64,000 nt of DNA from Sipunculus nudus (GCA_026874595.1 CM049317.1:72187618-72251617); one strand, 5' to 3'. Numbered from the stretch's first letter, positions 14,621-26,693 are shown. Numbers and translations are program-made. The notes: a model not told the origin generated them from the sequence alone.

Positions 14621-17271
14621 TCATTTTTAGCTCAGCTGACTATAAGTCATCTGAGCTATAGTCGTGGTCCATTGTCCGTCGTCCGTCCGTCCGTCCGTCC
14701 GTCCGTCCGTCCGTCCGTCCGTCCGTAGATGTGGCACGTTTTGAAACCGTAAGACCTAGGAATCCAAAATTCAGCATAATGTTAGATGTCCCCAAGATCT
14801 CCTACCAAGCCGAAAACTGGGTCTTTGCGACTTCGTTCCTTTGAGAAATTAAGGAAAAACCTCAATTTTTTATTAAAAACCTATTTTCACACTTCAGGAC
14901 TGCCTAATATCAAAACCACTCATCTGTTTTCCCTCATATTTACCATAAATATTCTTCTATATAGTTCCTATGTACATGCCAGAAATTATGTCTGTATTAT
15001 ATAATTTAAAAAAGTTATGGGCCCAAACATAATGCATTTTGTAAAAAATCTGGAAAGATATTTGATCACGTAACACAAAACTTGTTAAAGCTATGGACTT
15101 TTTTTCCTGTAATATAACTTTAATTTATCAAAATTAAATTATATACCCAAAATTAGATCAAAATCTTTTAAATTTTTTTAAATATTAACAAAAATAAAAA
15201 ATTGGTACCTTAAATTTTGCCCAACTTTGACCATGGCACGTTTTTTTACTGTAAGTACTGTGGATTTAATTTTCTCAGCATGTTTTTGTTAGCATTTTGT
15301 CTGTTAACACCAAAAATTTGAAACCAGTTGATCAAAAACTGTAGATTTTATTCAAGTTTTCAAGCACCATGTAACAAATTGTTTACATCAAGCTAGTGTT
15401 ATGCAGTTTGCAAGAGCTCAGCTCCCCAGCTTCAGCTCTCAGTTCCTAAAATTTGGCATACAATTAGATGTCTCCAAAATTCCCTACCATGCCAAGAATT
15501 TGGTCACTAGGACTTAATACCTTCGAGATATTAATGAAAAACTTCATTTTTCCATTAAAAACCCATTGTTACACTTCAAGACTGCCTAATGTCAAAACCA
15601 CTGATGTGACTTTAATCATATATAATATACATATTTTTCTATACATTCTCTATGCATATGCCAGAAATGATGTCAGTATTGCGTAATTGTTTTAAGTTAT
15701 GGGCCCAAACATAATGCACTATGTAAAGAAATATATTTACTCCCTTAACAAGGGGATTGCTGAAGCTAGAGTTTTTTTGCCAGGGATGTAACATTATTTA
15801 ATCAAGATTCAATTGAATACCCCAAATTAGTCCTGAATTTTCAAATTTTATATGTTATTAGTATAAATATAAAATTAGTACCTTAAATTTTGCCCAACTT
15901 TGACCATGGCACATTTGTTTCCTGTGAGCACGGTTGATATAATTTTCATATCATGCACACAAGGATTTCAGCTTTTTAGTTTAGAAAGCTGAAAGAAATT
16001 GGCCAAAAATTGTAGCTTTTATTAATGTTTTTATGAGACCATGTCAGACCTTAACTCTCTCCAGCCCCTCTTGAGTCACCTGTATGTTGACCTTGTTGAA
16101 GTTTCAGCAAATTATGCATGCTTGAGGCGAGCCATACACTGTTGCAGGTAGGCAGCTTATGGCCAGCCACAGTTGATCCAGGTGTCCAACCCAACTCATC
16201 TAGTAGTTTTAACCAACAACATAACAATTAACAATAAATTAATTGATTTTTCATTGTTTTTTAATAACAAATTAAAGAAAAATAAAAAAGAATTTGTTAG
16301 TTTATAATAACAGGAAATCAGCTTGCAGTTACTGATGATAAAAGAATCTTGTATCGATGGATAGAATGTCACGTACTCCAAATAACACCATGCAGTCACC
16401 TATGGTATTTTTCAGTTCAATTTTAATGATAAAAAAGTAAATCATATTATTCATTACTAATCATTAGGGATCATATGAAGGAAATTAATGATAGACAAAG
16501 ATGCAGTTGATATTACTAATCTAGATTCCTACTGTGTCTAGTGTGTACATTGATGTGAAATTAGTCTAAAATGAATATATTACATTTTTTTTTTTTAATA
16601 TAAATAAAAGCCATAAAACCAGGTACTTTTGATCATAATTTAAATGTGTGAATTTTGTATATTCTTGATTCTCAACATAATTGTTTGGTGAAAACTGAAT
16701 AAATGCCAGTAATGGTGGGAAAACTTTGCAATTGTATTTAAATACGAATATGAATATGTACTCCATTATAAAATGTCTTGCATAAAGAATTGGAATTCAG
16801 GTAAAAATGAAAGTATATGAATACCAGTGCAAATACTTTCAAAATGTATTCATGAATGCATTCATGAATATATTCTTTAATATTATTATAATAATCATTT
16901 CAGTTATATTTCATTTTAAAAAATCATAAGATTCTCTTATTATTTTTAATAAAAATTATATCTGGAACAATATTTGTAATTTTTTTTTAATAAATAGTTA
17001 AACTCTTATATCATTTGTTCTGCTTATAAGTTATATGGCCAAGTCAAAATCTGTGTGACAATAGTACTCCATTTGTTAATAAAATAAATGAAATCAATCC
17101 TCTTCCCTGTCTCCAAAGATAATATCATAATCATACATAAGCTAAACACCAACAACTCATAATAAAGCTTATATTTATTACCACACCAAACCAGCAATTG
17201 CCTCATTCCTAAATCATATTTTTTAATCATATATAACAGCTGAGCGCCGTGACCCATAGGTCCCTTGTTTT
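14621..17271 (+). mobile_element. 2.65 kb non-autonomous GTCC-head repeat element, copy A (inside the LINE)
   Basis: Begins TCATTTTTAGCTCAGCTGAC, followed by the imperfect palindrome CTGACTATAAGTCATCTGAG and about a dozen GTCC units (14674-14725). It ends with GTGACCCATAGGTCCCTTGTTTT. It aligns almost base for base with 30407-33021. No ORF above about 80 codons is conserved between the copies, so it is non-autonomous. It interrupts the LINE 3' region and so inserted after the LINE. There are no terminal inverted repeats and the target duplication is unclear. The tail hairpin followed by CTTGTTTT is shared with related families. Classification is open. Confidence 0.85.
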
Positions 17272-17458
17272 AATATAACTATACTTTCCTTTATTAACCT
17301 TAATATATTAACCTCTAGTCAAGCAATATACATATTCAAACCAATATATTTATATGTATATACTTTCTACTGACTATTGCTGAATAGATTGAATCTGGGT
17401 AAGGGATCATTTCTTTAAAATATTTACAGTTTTAATATTTCTAGAGAAATTACAATGT

Positions 17459-20400
17459 CTAGTTTTCAATTACTGTTGATCTCCTTTTAAAACTATAAAA
17501 CATGTAAGCTGCTAAATTTGTTATTTGGAATAAGTTATCAGAATTTAGTATCAACTTGAAGTTATATTCATTTGGTTCATGGAATTTCTTTGGTATATAT
17601 TTGTTCCGCAGATCAGTATATAAAGAACATTCCAATAGAAAATGAGTTTCATCCTCAATTATATTATATCCATTTTTTAACAAAATAAACATATTCTCTC
17701 TTCTCTCGGGATACCTTTATGTCGACCATTTTCTACTGCCAATGTATGATTTGCACATCTAAATTTTGCTAAAGCAGTTCTATAACCTTTATTTGTGACA
17801 CATAATAAATATTTTTCAATGGTAAGCATGGACTTGAATACACCATAATAATACAACTTACTACAGTCCGTAATTTCATTATGCCATTTTTGCTGTGCCA
17901 TATCTATAATTCTCCGTTTAATACTAATGATAAAGTGGTCAACATTACCAACATCTTGAGCCATCCAAATATATCCAAATCCAGCTTGAAATAACAATGA
18001 TCTTACATGTGTAACCCAAGTTGTTTTCCCCCTGTCATCTAGCTGGTATAAAATATTATATATGTGTTTTGGATACCGATTGTCATCCATATACAAAAGC
18101 TTAACCCAATACTTCAAACATTGGATGGAGTATTTTATAAATAAAGGAAATCGACCACATTCACCTAAAACTGTTACATTAGGAGTATTTGATCCAACAT
18201 TTAAAACATATTTACAGAATTTATACTGTACTCTCTCTATTAATTCAACTGTGGTGTAACCCCACAGTTCACAACCATATAATAAAATTGGCACCACCAT
18301 GTTATCAAATAAATAGAAAAGTTGTTTCACATTTAAATGATGACACCTTTGCTTAAAACTTTTGATGACACAGACTGCTTTATAAGCTTGCATCACTTGT
18401 TGCTGTTGAGTTTTCGTCTAGGATAATTTACTTGTAAAGATAATGCCAAGATATTTATAATATGAAACTACATTTAACTGTTTATCGCCTAAATACCACT
18501 TCTCTGTTTTACGAAGAATGCCTCCCCTTCTGAAAACCATAATTTTGGTCTTATCTATATTAACTTTCATACCATACTTTTTGCAAAATACATTCAAGTG
18601 ATCAATCTGTTTTTGTAATCTCCCAACTTTATCTGAAAAATTGACAATGTCGTCAGCAAACATTAGCATCATTAAATTTGGTATATTTTCATTTATATAA
18701 ATTCCCTGACAGTTTGAAGTATTCAAGAGATGATAAAACTCATTTATAAATAAGGAAAATAACAAAGGGCTCACCATACATCCCTGCCTTGTTCCAAGAG
18801 AACACTTAAAATATTCAGTGGTTCCACTGCCAGTAAGAATGCACGACTTCATTTTGGTATACATTGATTTAAGCACTTTTAATATTTTTCCATTTATTCC
18901 TTTTTTCAGTAACACATACCATAGAATATTATGTTGAACACAGTCAAATGCTTTGGAAAAATCAATAAATATACAGTAAAACCTCCCTCTACGTTTTATT
19001 AAATATCTATGTATTATACCCTGTAAAACAAAAGCATTGTCCACGGTACAATATCCTTTGCGGTATCCTGCTTGTGCTTCTGATAATAGTTCATGTTCAT
19101 TAACATACTCTAAAAGACGGTTATTCAAAATCTTAGAAAATATTTTTCCCATAACATTTAGTAAGGAGATGCCTCTATAATTTCCAGGATCATTACTTTG
19201 GCCATTTTTATACAAGGGATAGATTACAGCTTTACTCCATTCTTCTGGGTAAAAACCTGAATTTAGTATCATATTAAACAGTTTTTCTAATGAGGGAAGT
19301 ATAAATTTTAAAATAATAATAATTATATCCAGAGAAATGCCATCTGGACCTGGTGACTTGCCAGATGGCATCTGTTTAACAACTTCAACAATATCTGAAA
19401 TTCTAATTTTGTCATTTAAGGACCCACACTTTATATTTTCATCAAAGTGTGTTTCAAAATATTCATCAACTATTACCTGGAACTCATTATTTACTTCATG
19501 CCTAGAATTATTTAGTAAATTTCTGAAATATTCAATCCAAACTCTTCCGCCAATATTATTAACTTTTCTTTGTCTCTTACAATTTTTTATGAGCTTCCAT
19601 AATTTATTTGCATCCCTATTATTTAAAATTTCTGCAACAACAATCTTTTCTTTGATATTCTGTTTGTCTTCACACAATTTTTTCAACTTCTTTCTCTCTT
19701 CCTTGTATGCTTGTAAATCATCTTGATAATGTGTTATTCTATATTTATCCAGTAACTTATATTTGTTTTGTTTTGCCAACTCGCACTCTTTGTCCCACCA
19801 ACCAGGCTGAGTTTTGCTTTTCTCGTGCTTATTTCTTTGTTTCAAATCTAGAGTAAAAGTTTGTTTTATAAAATTATTTAAATATTCTAAGGCTACATCT
19901 GGATCACATTCAGTAAGCTGACCAAATTCTGTTGTGTACTGGTCATACTTGTTTAGAAAATGTATTTCAAGTTCAATGGGATCTTCTGTTTTTAATTTAT
20001 GTTTTACCCATTGTGTACAGTTAGTGTGTTTATTTAAATCAGTTGCATCTGTTTTAACCTGAAAGGAACACATAACTGGAAAATGATCTGATATATCTAA
20101 TTTTAACACACTAAAAGACTTAACATAACTAAAAAGTTCAGTACTCGCAATAATGTAATCCACTACACTCTGTCCATTATATGTAATACATGTATATTCA
20201 CCAGATACATCATAATTAACCCTGCCATTTAGAATATGTATATTATAAGAACAACAAAGATTTTGCAATGAAAAACCAAACTTATTAATTTTACGGTCTC
20301 TAGAGTTTCTGCCTAATTTAAAATCATCTGTAGGATATGCCTCATTAATTACATGTTCAAGGGTATCACTTTCTATGTAATCAGGCAAGCAGCCAATCCG

Positions 20401-21276
20401 TGCATTAAGGTCACCCATAATGATAATATACAAATCTTGATGTTTGGCCATAATTTCTGCCAATATATTTTCTATTCGAATTATACCATCACTTTCATTG
20501 ACATATTGATAAACGGGTGATCCTTCTGGGGCAACATATACACATAAAAGTAAAATATTATCCTTTAAATTAAAAGCAGCACCATCTATGATAAATGCAG
20601 TGATATCCATGTATTTATAAATCCTTAAAATCCTGAAATTACAAACTTTTCTGAAACAAACTAGTACCCCACCTCTGGACAGTTCACTTCTAGCATTTCC
20701 AACACAATAAAAATCTTTAAAGTGTTCATCAAATTGGTCTGAAACAGTACTCCAGGTTTCCACAATACAAAGTATATCTGCAGTGTTCACCATCTCTATG
20801 AAATCAGGTGTATGCAGTTTTGAGTTTAGACCCCCTGCATTCCAGGAAATTAAAGAGACCATTTTATATTTATCTAAAGCAAATGTTTTGTTTTTACCAG
20901 TGCAGTTGTTATTAGTAAATGATAAGCTTACCTTTGTCTGTGGTGTTAGACTGTTAATAGTGCATGTTTGTGTTAGCAGAATAGGTTTTTCATCATCAGC
21001 ATCATGGTTAATGGTGCATGGGTGTTTCAGTGCATCCCAATCTTCATGTGCAGAACCTGAATGAGAAAGATCAATTAATTTTGTATCTGTTCTACTGTTT
21101 ACAAAAGAAACATTTACATCGACATCATCATCATTTGTATCAAAACATGAAATATTAACACATTGATTATCATTATTTATCTGTTCATATGAAATTTTTA
21201 CATCTGAATTTAGCCTAGTTTTAGTTAATTTTGTATCTGTTCTACTGTTTACACAAGAAACATTTACATCAACATC
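17459..21276 (-). pseudogene. LINE ORF2 (endonuclease-reverse transcriptase), broken
   Basis: The minus-strand reading frame runs 5' to 3' from about 21276 to 17459. An apple-type endonuclease/exonuclease/phosphatase domain starts near 20862 (MVSLISWNAGGLNSK) with MGDLNARIG and the catalytic SDHFPV. The reverse transcriptase follows with PGPDGIS, YRGISLLN, FSKAFDCVQH, the catalytic FADD (18649-18660) and YKYLGI. A TAG at 18418-18420 interrupts it; the frame continues unchanged as KTQQQQVMQAYKAV. A frameshift lies near 17677-17692, after CLFC, and the other frame resumes with EDETHFLLECSLY, completing a Cys-Cys-His-Cys knuckle typical of many LINE C termini. Codons upstream of 21276 belong to the host repeat, not the LINE. 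With one stop and one frameshift it is likely inactive, though not old. Confidence 0.92.
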
Positions 21277-21930
21277 ATTTTTTGAGGTCACAAGGTCAAA
21301 GGTCAAGGTCACAGAACCAACTTCTTTGAAAAGCCTGTGGATGCATTTTAAGCCAAACCTTTCATCCAAATTCTTTGATCTTTCACATATAGCTCACCTA
21401 CTAAGTGGGAGAAGAATCCTATAGATGTTGAGGTCACAAGGTCAAAGGTCAGGGTCACAGGATCCACTTCTTTGAAAAGGTTGTGGACACATTTCAAGCT
21501 AGACCTTTCATTCCAAACCTTTCAGCACTGATATCGCTTCTCTGCCAACAGGGGAAAGACCTGTTGAATTTGAGGTCAAAGGTCAAGTTCACAGCACCCT
21601 ATTCTTGTGTGGAGTCATTTTCAGGCAAACTTTTTAATCTATACTTTCCATCTGTCATATATGGTTTTACCTACCAATAGGGGAAGAAGCCTATTGAAGT
21701 TGAGTTCAAAAGGTCAAAGGTCAAGGTCACAGTATTGTTCTAAATGCTTGTGAACATATCTCAAGTGAAACTGTTCAACCCAAACCTTCAGTCTTTCACA
21801 TATGCCACATCTATGCATCACTCAATGTGATTCAAACTTCATATTTATGGGTCTTTTTGCATGAAGAAATAACTAATTGATTTTGAGGTCAGCTGGTCAG
21901 GAGGTAAAAGGTTGCAGGTCTAAGTTATTC
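21277..21930 (+). repeat. 3' part of the outer element: about 140-bp tandem units carrying DR1 motifs
   Basis: Resumes the element cut at 14171. Four diverged units start at about 21284, 21430, 21570 and 21703. Each contains AGGTCAAAGGTCA (21293, 21439, 21573, 21711) followed by 'ttctttgaaaa' or similar, 'aaacctttca' and 'ctcacctac'. The motif is a direct repeat of the nuclear-receptor half-site with one-base spacing. The right boundary is not sharp. Confidence 0.8.
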
Positions 21931-23031
21931 ACTCATTGGTTGCCAAGTAATTACACCCGGCCAGATGTAATTGGTTAGTAGTTACCCATCATTTAGAAAG
22001 AATCCAGTTGATATGTGGGCAAAAGGCCAAGGTCATAGGTCAGGTCAACTTATTTTGTAGACCATCTCTATTTTTCTTGTATATATAAGCTTGCACTCCA
22101 GCTGGTACATCTCACCGTGTGGCTGTAATTGTGAGTGACACTGGTGACATATGACTCCCTTTTGTATCAGCCTATTAAGTGATAAGGCTCAGTGATAAGT
22201 ACCTCGTTACTTCATAACAAAAACACTGTTGTCAGAATGCTTCAGCCAGGAATTAACACTATGAGAGTATAGTATTAAGGTTTAGCTACTGATTTATAAG
22301 ATGATGGGAACATTTTGCAGTTTATTTTATGGAATCATAGCAATTAACTTAGTTTCCTAGATATCTGAATATTTTTATATAAATCACCACATATAAAAGC
22401 AAGTGTTTGTTCTCATAATATGTGGATGTGTACTTGATTTAGGATGGCTTTATTTTATTACAAGACTCTTAGTCATGCTTTCTGCATTTCTTTTCTTTCA
22501 GGTTTTGCAGTTTACCAACCCTGCTGACCCCATTGAAAAGCAGAGTGATAATAAAAAAGATCAGAATCCTAATCTAATCCTAGGCTGGCTGGATTTTTAT
22601 CATCTTAAATCCGATAATACAGTCAATTATTTCATCTATTTTTCAAGCATGCAAGTTCACATTTACTACACCTAAACAAACTATCATCATCACAGTATCA
22701 GAATATGTATCAAGAAGTTCTGAGACATCTACTTAATCAAATATTTCAACCTGACTGTGACATCTGTTCTGAAAATCCAAATTTCACGGGTAATTTTAAA
22801 TATATACATGCCAAATTAAATACCAGTTTTATTGATTTATAAGTAAAAAAAAGTGATTTATCAAACTTGATGCTCATTTTGGTGGGCAGCATGACATTGT
22901 GCAATAATGTGGGGCTAGGGAGGGGTTGGTGATACTGTAGTGAATGCATGGTTCCGTAGGGGTCAGTCACACTGCAGGTGCCCGGGTTAGCTGTATATCT
23001 AACTTACGTAAGCGGGGTTTGTCCGCTGGCT
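21931..23031. other. No gene seen; repeat-derived flank
   Basis: Non-coding. An open stretch at 22403-22675 shows no recognised domain. GC content rises from about 22975 towards the LTR-like segment. Confidence 0.45.
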
Positions 23032-23610
23032 TGTAACAGCGATGTAGCGCTGGGCGACAACCGCCCGTGCAGGGCTGACCATGCTGATACCGCTCGGACG
23101 GTTACCGTCCCTCTTTAGCCTATAAATAGGGCGCGCGCAGAGCATGTGAAGACAGAGTGTGGAGTGTTGCTCGGTCTGTTCACAGGATGGTCAGCTCTCG
23201 TGTCAGCCTTAGCAGTGATTCATTAACTCGCCATTGGGATTCTATACTGGAATATTCCCATTTACTTTTGGATTACCTATACTGCATAGGAGTTTATATA
23301 ATTGAATAACTCTACAAACCTTCGTTTACGGGGATTACTGTTTAGGATATTGTGCGTAGCGGAGCGACACCACGCCCCCGGCTTCGCCTGCAACGGAGTG
23401 AGAAAGCGCCTCACCATCTACTTCTGCCATCTGAAAGTTATCGCTGAGTTGTATTAAAACCCTATTTATATATACTGCTGCCTTATTTCATTTGTGAATG
23501 CATGCGACTTAGAGTGTCAAGTGCAGATACAACAACCCGAGCCGTTAGGACTTAAATAAACTAACCCGAACTCACGTCTGCTACACCACCCCCCCCCCCC
23601 GGGTGTTACA
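23032..23610 (+). mobile_element. Possible solo LTR with TATA box and poly-A signal
   Basis: A 579-bp GC-richer island bounded by TGTAACA (23032-23038) and its complement TGTTACA (23604-23610). A strong TATA box (TATAAATAGG, 23121-23130) precedes CpG-rich sequence, and AATAAA lies at 23555-23560 near the end. This order fits an LTR (U3 promoter, R, poly-A signal). Against it, no matching target duplication is visible and no primer-binding site or internal coding region follows. A CpG-rich promoter of an unseen transcript is the alternative. Confidence 0.45.
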
Positions 23611-24532
23611 ATACCATTACTGTAATATTGAAATGGCGGAAACTCCACAGCTAAGAAAATTATATGATTGCTGTCATTTGGCAATCTCAAAAATAGTGGG
23701 GAACGTGCACGAAAATTAGATAAACTTTATAATTTTATTACAGAATGAAACGGCTTAAATCCATCAGTATGCACTATATAGGGTGACAAAGTGATGGGGG
23801 TTTTACGTGTGAGTTAAAAACTTGGGGGGGGGGAGCTAAACTGATAACTGATAACCTATATAAATGAAAGGTAGTTAAATGTTGCAATAAAAATACTTTC
23901 TACCTTTATTAGTCAGGTAGGTGAATATTGGTCCCATTGTTCTATCTAAGGACATTATGTTCTGGTTAATATTTCCCACAAATTGGCAATACCAACCAAA
24001 TTTATGTACACTAGATATATATTTTTTTTGTATGCTAAATTTCTGTCATCTCATTTCAGTAACATAAGTTCAGGTTTCCAAACAGATTTTTCCTTCCTGA
24101 ATATTTAGGTATAGATCCAGCCTTACAATATCTGCAAAATTTTTCAATGGGTGCATGGCTGGACAGACAGATGAGAGAACCAAAGACTCCAACCTACAAT
24201 AAATGATAAATAACATTAATATTTCTGAATTTACAGGTCTTGGGTCACAAGCTTTACATTGGGTAATATTTATTAAGTGTTATTGATTAAATTTTGTTTT
24301 GGTTTGTTGAATTAATGCAAACTCTCTGCAGGCTATATCTAGTTTTCAGCTGAAAAATACCAATGTTTAACATGATTATTTTTTTTCAATTATATATTAG
24401 ACATTTGACATATAAAGAGGTAAAATAAAAATATATATATGACAGGGGTCCAACCAATGGCATTTTCATAGAATATGAAATAAATATATGATTAAAAGCC
24501 AGCTAGGTAAATATAGTGTAACGGAAGCCAGC
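23611..24532. other. No gene seen
   Basis: AT-rich non-coding sequence with short G and A tracts. Confidence 0.5.
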
Positions 24533-24850
24533 CAGGACTAGGAGTAGATTAGGATTCTGATCTGGACTGGCCCAGTTTAAAATCAGTTCACCACATGATT
24601 GTAAACTGGACCGGCCCAGATCAAAATTCAAATCTGTGCTGGCCCAGTTAAAATCAGTCCAGACCAGATTTCAACCCTGAAGTCTTCACCACAGGATTGT
24701 AATCTAGACCGGTCCATATCAAAATTTTAATCTGGTCTGGCCTAGGTTAAAACTGGTCTGGCCCTAATTAAAAGTTTTATCTGGGCCGGCCTAGATCGAG
24801 AGTTTAATCTTGGCTAGCCCAGTTTTAATTAAATTGGACCAGATTCTTAT
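24533..24850. repeat. Array of diverged CTGGNCTGGCCCAG units
   Basis: About ten quasi-repeated units of 25-35 bp mixing 'ctggcccagtttaaaa' and its complement (for example 'ctggaccggcccagatc', 'tctgggccggcctagat'). Because both orientations alternate, the array can fold extensively. It resembles the arms of the fold-back element at 51262-53160 in design and in the GGCC-AGATT core. Confidence 0.7.
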
Positions 24851-25350
24851 CTGGGCCTCAACATATTTATGAATTCTAAAATCAAATATACATTTTAAAC
24901 ATATTTAATTCTTTATTTCATCATAGTGTCACACAAGAATTGATTAATCATTCATTTGCGACTTTTCACATGATTCATGAATACGGAACGTGTGACTGAT
25001 ACGAAAGAGAACTATTTTAACTAAATACTGTACTTTGCTGCCCCCTGTTGGGAGTCAAATTTATTAAACTGCCTCCTGTTGGGAGTCAAAAAAGTGTTTC
25101 TATTAAAATTTGCAAAACGTTGGACTTTCTTTTTTTTACTAAATTGCTTAAGTCGTAAAAGGTTTTATAAATTGTAGGTGTTTTTGTCCCTGATATTTTG
25201 AAATCACAATTTATGGATGCGTAAGGTTGCTTGCTCGAAACCTCCCGCTGCATTAACTGGTTTTACGAACGGCAGATGGCGTTACGAACCAGTTACAAAT
25301 GCTCTTTCGGAAATATTCCGAATACTACCGGACTGAGCCGATCATATCAT

Positions 25351-25394
25351 CCAATCAGATGATCACAGGTCTTCAGTGCGTTCTTTCCGGAAGT
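25351..25394 (+). promoter_or_regulatory. SEC61G core promoter: CCAAT box and ETS-type site
   Basis: A perfect CCAATCAGA (25351-25359) lies about 36 bp upstream of CCGGAAGT (25387-25394), an ETS/GABP-type site. The 5' UTR exon follows directly and no TATA box is seen. CCAAT plus ETS is a common layout for housekeeping promoters. The start site is inferred, not observed. Confidence 0.6.
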
Positions 25395-25427
25395 TGTTGT
25401 GCGAGTACGAAGTAACATCAGTTTCAG
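25395..25427 (+). other. SEC61G 5' UTR exon (3' boundary defined)
   Basis: Ends TTTCAG at 25427 followed by the donor GTAAGA. It would join to the acceptor at 28314, 22 bases before the SEC61G start codon. The 5' boundary is approximate. Confidence 0.55.
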
Positions 25428-26490
25428 GTAAGACATGAAAAATATTTATATTCAGTCTCTTCCGAGCAGGTTTGGTAGGTAAGTGTAACATAAAGAAAAT
25501 TTGTGTCTAATGAATACCTCTGTGTAGATACAGGGTCATTTGTGATCGTGGATTTTATTAATTCCGCACAAGCACTCTGGGATGGTTGGTTTCAGATGAC
25601 GTGGATTTGTCACAAGGCGTGGACAGGTCAGCCCAGCTGTCAGACACGATTTATAATTTTCCAATTCAGCCACGCGACATTTCTTAGCTTTCATATCTAT
25701 ATAAGATCAATCAGTTGCGTTATAAGAGTATAAATATTAACACTTTTAATTTTAGATCCAATATATATTGAAGATATACTGACAGCATTGTAGCCCGATT
25801 TAATCAGACTCAATGTTATTAGGCCCTGCCATAACCATACTGTGAGAGTTTCTACAATCTAAGCCTCCTTCATACCACCCAATGCCCTTGTTACCAGTCA
25901 ACAGGTGTTACTATAATTACCCCGTGCCAGCACGTCAATCTTCCAAGTGGGCCGGTAAAAAACAATGTGACAAAATTCTGGCTGTCAGTCCCTCCAGTCA
26001 GCGAGGCTCCCAGTGAGGTATTCAAGTGCGCATACGACTGTTTGCCACTCTCCAAACTATACTTGTGGCCCGATTGAATCAGACTCTGAGATAAAAACTC
26101 AGTATGTTGCTAATAATACAGTTATAATTTTATTAAATTAGTCAGGATTGAAACCATAAAATGTAAATTGACTGCCTGGTACTAGGATATTAGGCCTGCG
26201 CCGTTCCATTAAGCAGTATTTAGCAGTTGATTTGTGTAACAGATCTATAGGCCAGGGCCAGGCTTATATTCCAGGAACTCGCATCGTATGGGTATCAGAC
26301 TTTAGATAAAGAGTTTTTATCTGAGAGTCTGATTCAATTGGGCAAACAGCATTGTTGTGTATTTCTAGCATTGACAGGTTGACTGTTTACACTTTCTAGT
26401 GACCATACACGTTCAATACAGACTGCACAAGTAACAGACCTAACAGCCATGTCAATGAAAGTGAAAACTCCCATCAGACACATGACTGAA

Positions 26491-26693
26491 CAGGGGCGGA
26501 TCCAGGATTTAGGAAAAGGGGGGGTCCAACCCAGGAGGACTAATGAAAATCCTAAAAAAAAGGTCATCACGTCTGAAAAAAGGGGGGGTCCAGGCCGCAA
26601 AATTACGTCTAAAACCCCTTAATAAAGGTTGCTTCGGGTGAAAAAGGGGGGGTCCGGACCCCCTGGACCCCCCCCCCCCTGGATCCGCTTCTG
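26491..26693. mobile_element. 203-bp hAT-like MITE (CAGGGGCGGATCCAGG termini), copy 1
   Basis: Termini CAGGGGCGGATCCAGG and CCTGGATCCGCTTCTG form imperfect inverted repeats. The element is flanked on both sides by the 5-bp duplication CTGAA (26486-26490 and 26694-26698). Internal 'gggggtcc' tracts are shared with the copy at 41257. CAG...CTG ends with a 5-bp duplication point to a hAT5-type element. It has no coding capacity and lies in the SEC61G 5' UTR intron. Confidence 0.85.

Larger units (their letters stand above)
14172..21276 (-). mobile_element. APE-type non-LTR retrotransposon (LINE), 5' truncated and internally interrupted
   Basis: On the minus strand this element carries endonuclease and reverse transcriptase (ORF region 17459-21276) and a 3' non-coding region that ends, in its own direction, in a CTT/TTC microsatellite tail at 14172-14186. 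It is bounded by an exact 11-bp duplication, ATTTTTTGAGG, at 14161-14171 and 21277-21287, as expected for target-primed reverse transcription. A 2.65 kb element (14621-17271) sits inside its 3' region. No ORF1 is seen, so the 5' end is probably truncated. The clade is not certain; the C-terminal Cys/His motif suggests an I, Nimb or CR1-like group rather than L1. Confidence 0.93.

Noticed and set aside
19337-19726. 129-codon plus-strand ORF
   Set aside because: Antisense shadow of the LINE reverse transcriptase region.
21277-21369. Start codon at 21369 for the LINE ORF
   Set aside because: The first 31 codons lie outside the LINE, beyond the target duplication, in the host repeat, so the long open frame is chimeric.
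23032-23610. CpG-island promoter of a protein-coding gene
   Set aside because: No exon or ORF follows and the terminal inverted TG...CA ends fit an LTR better, although this is not settled.
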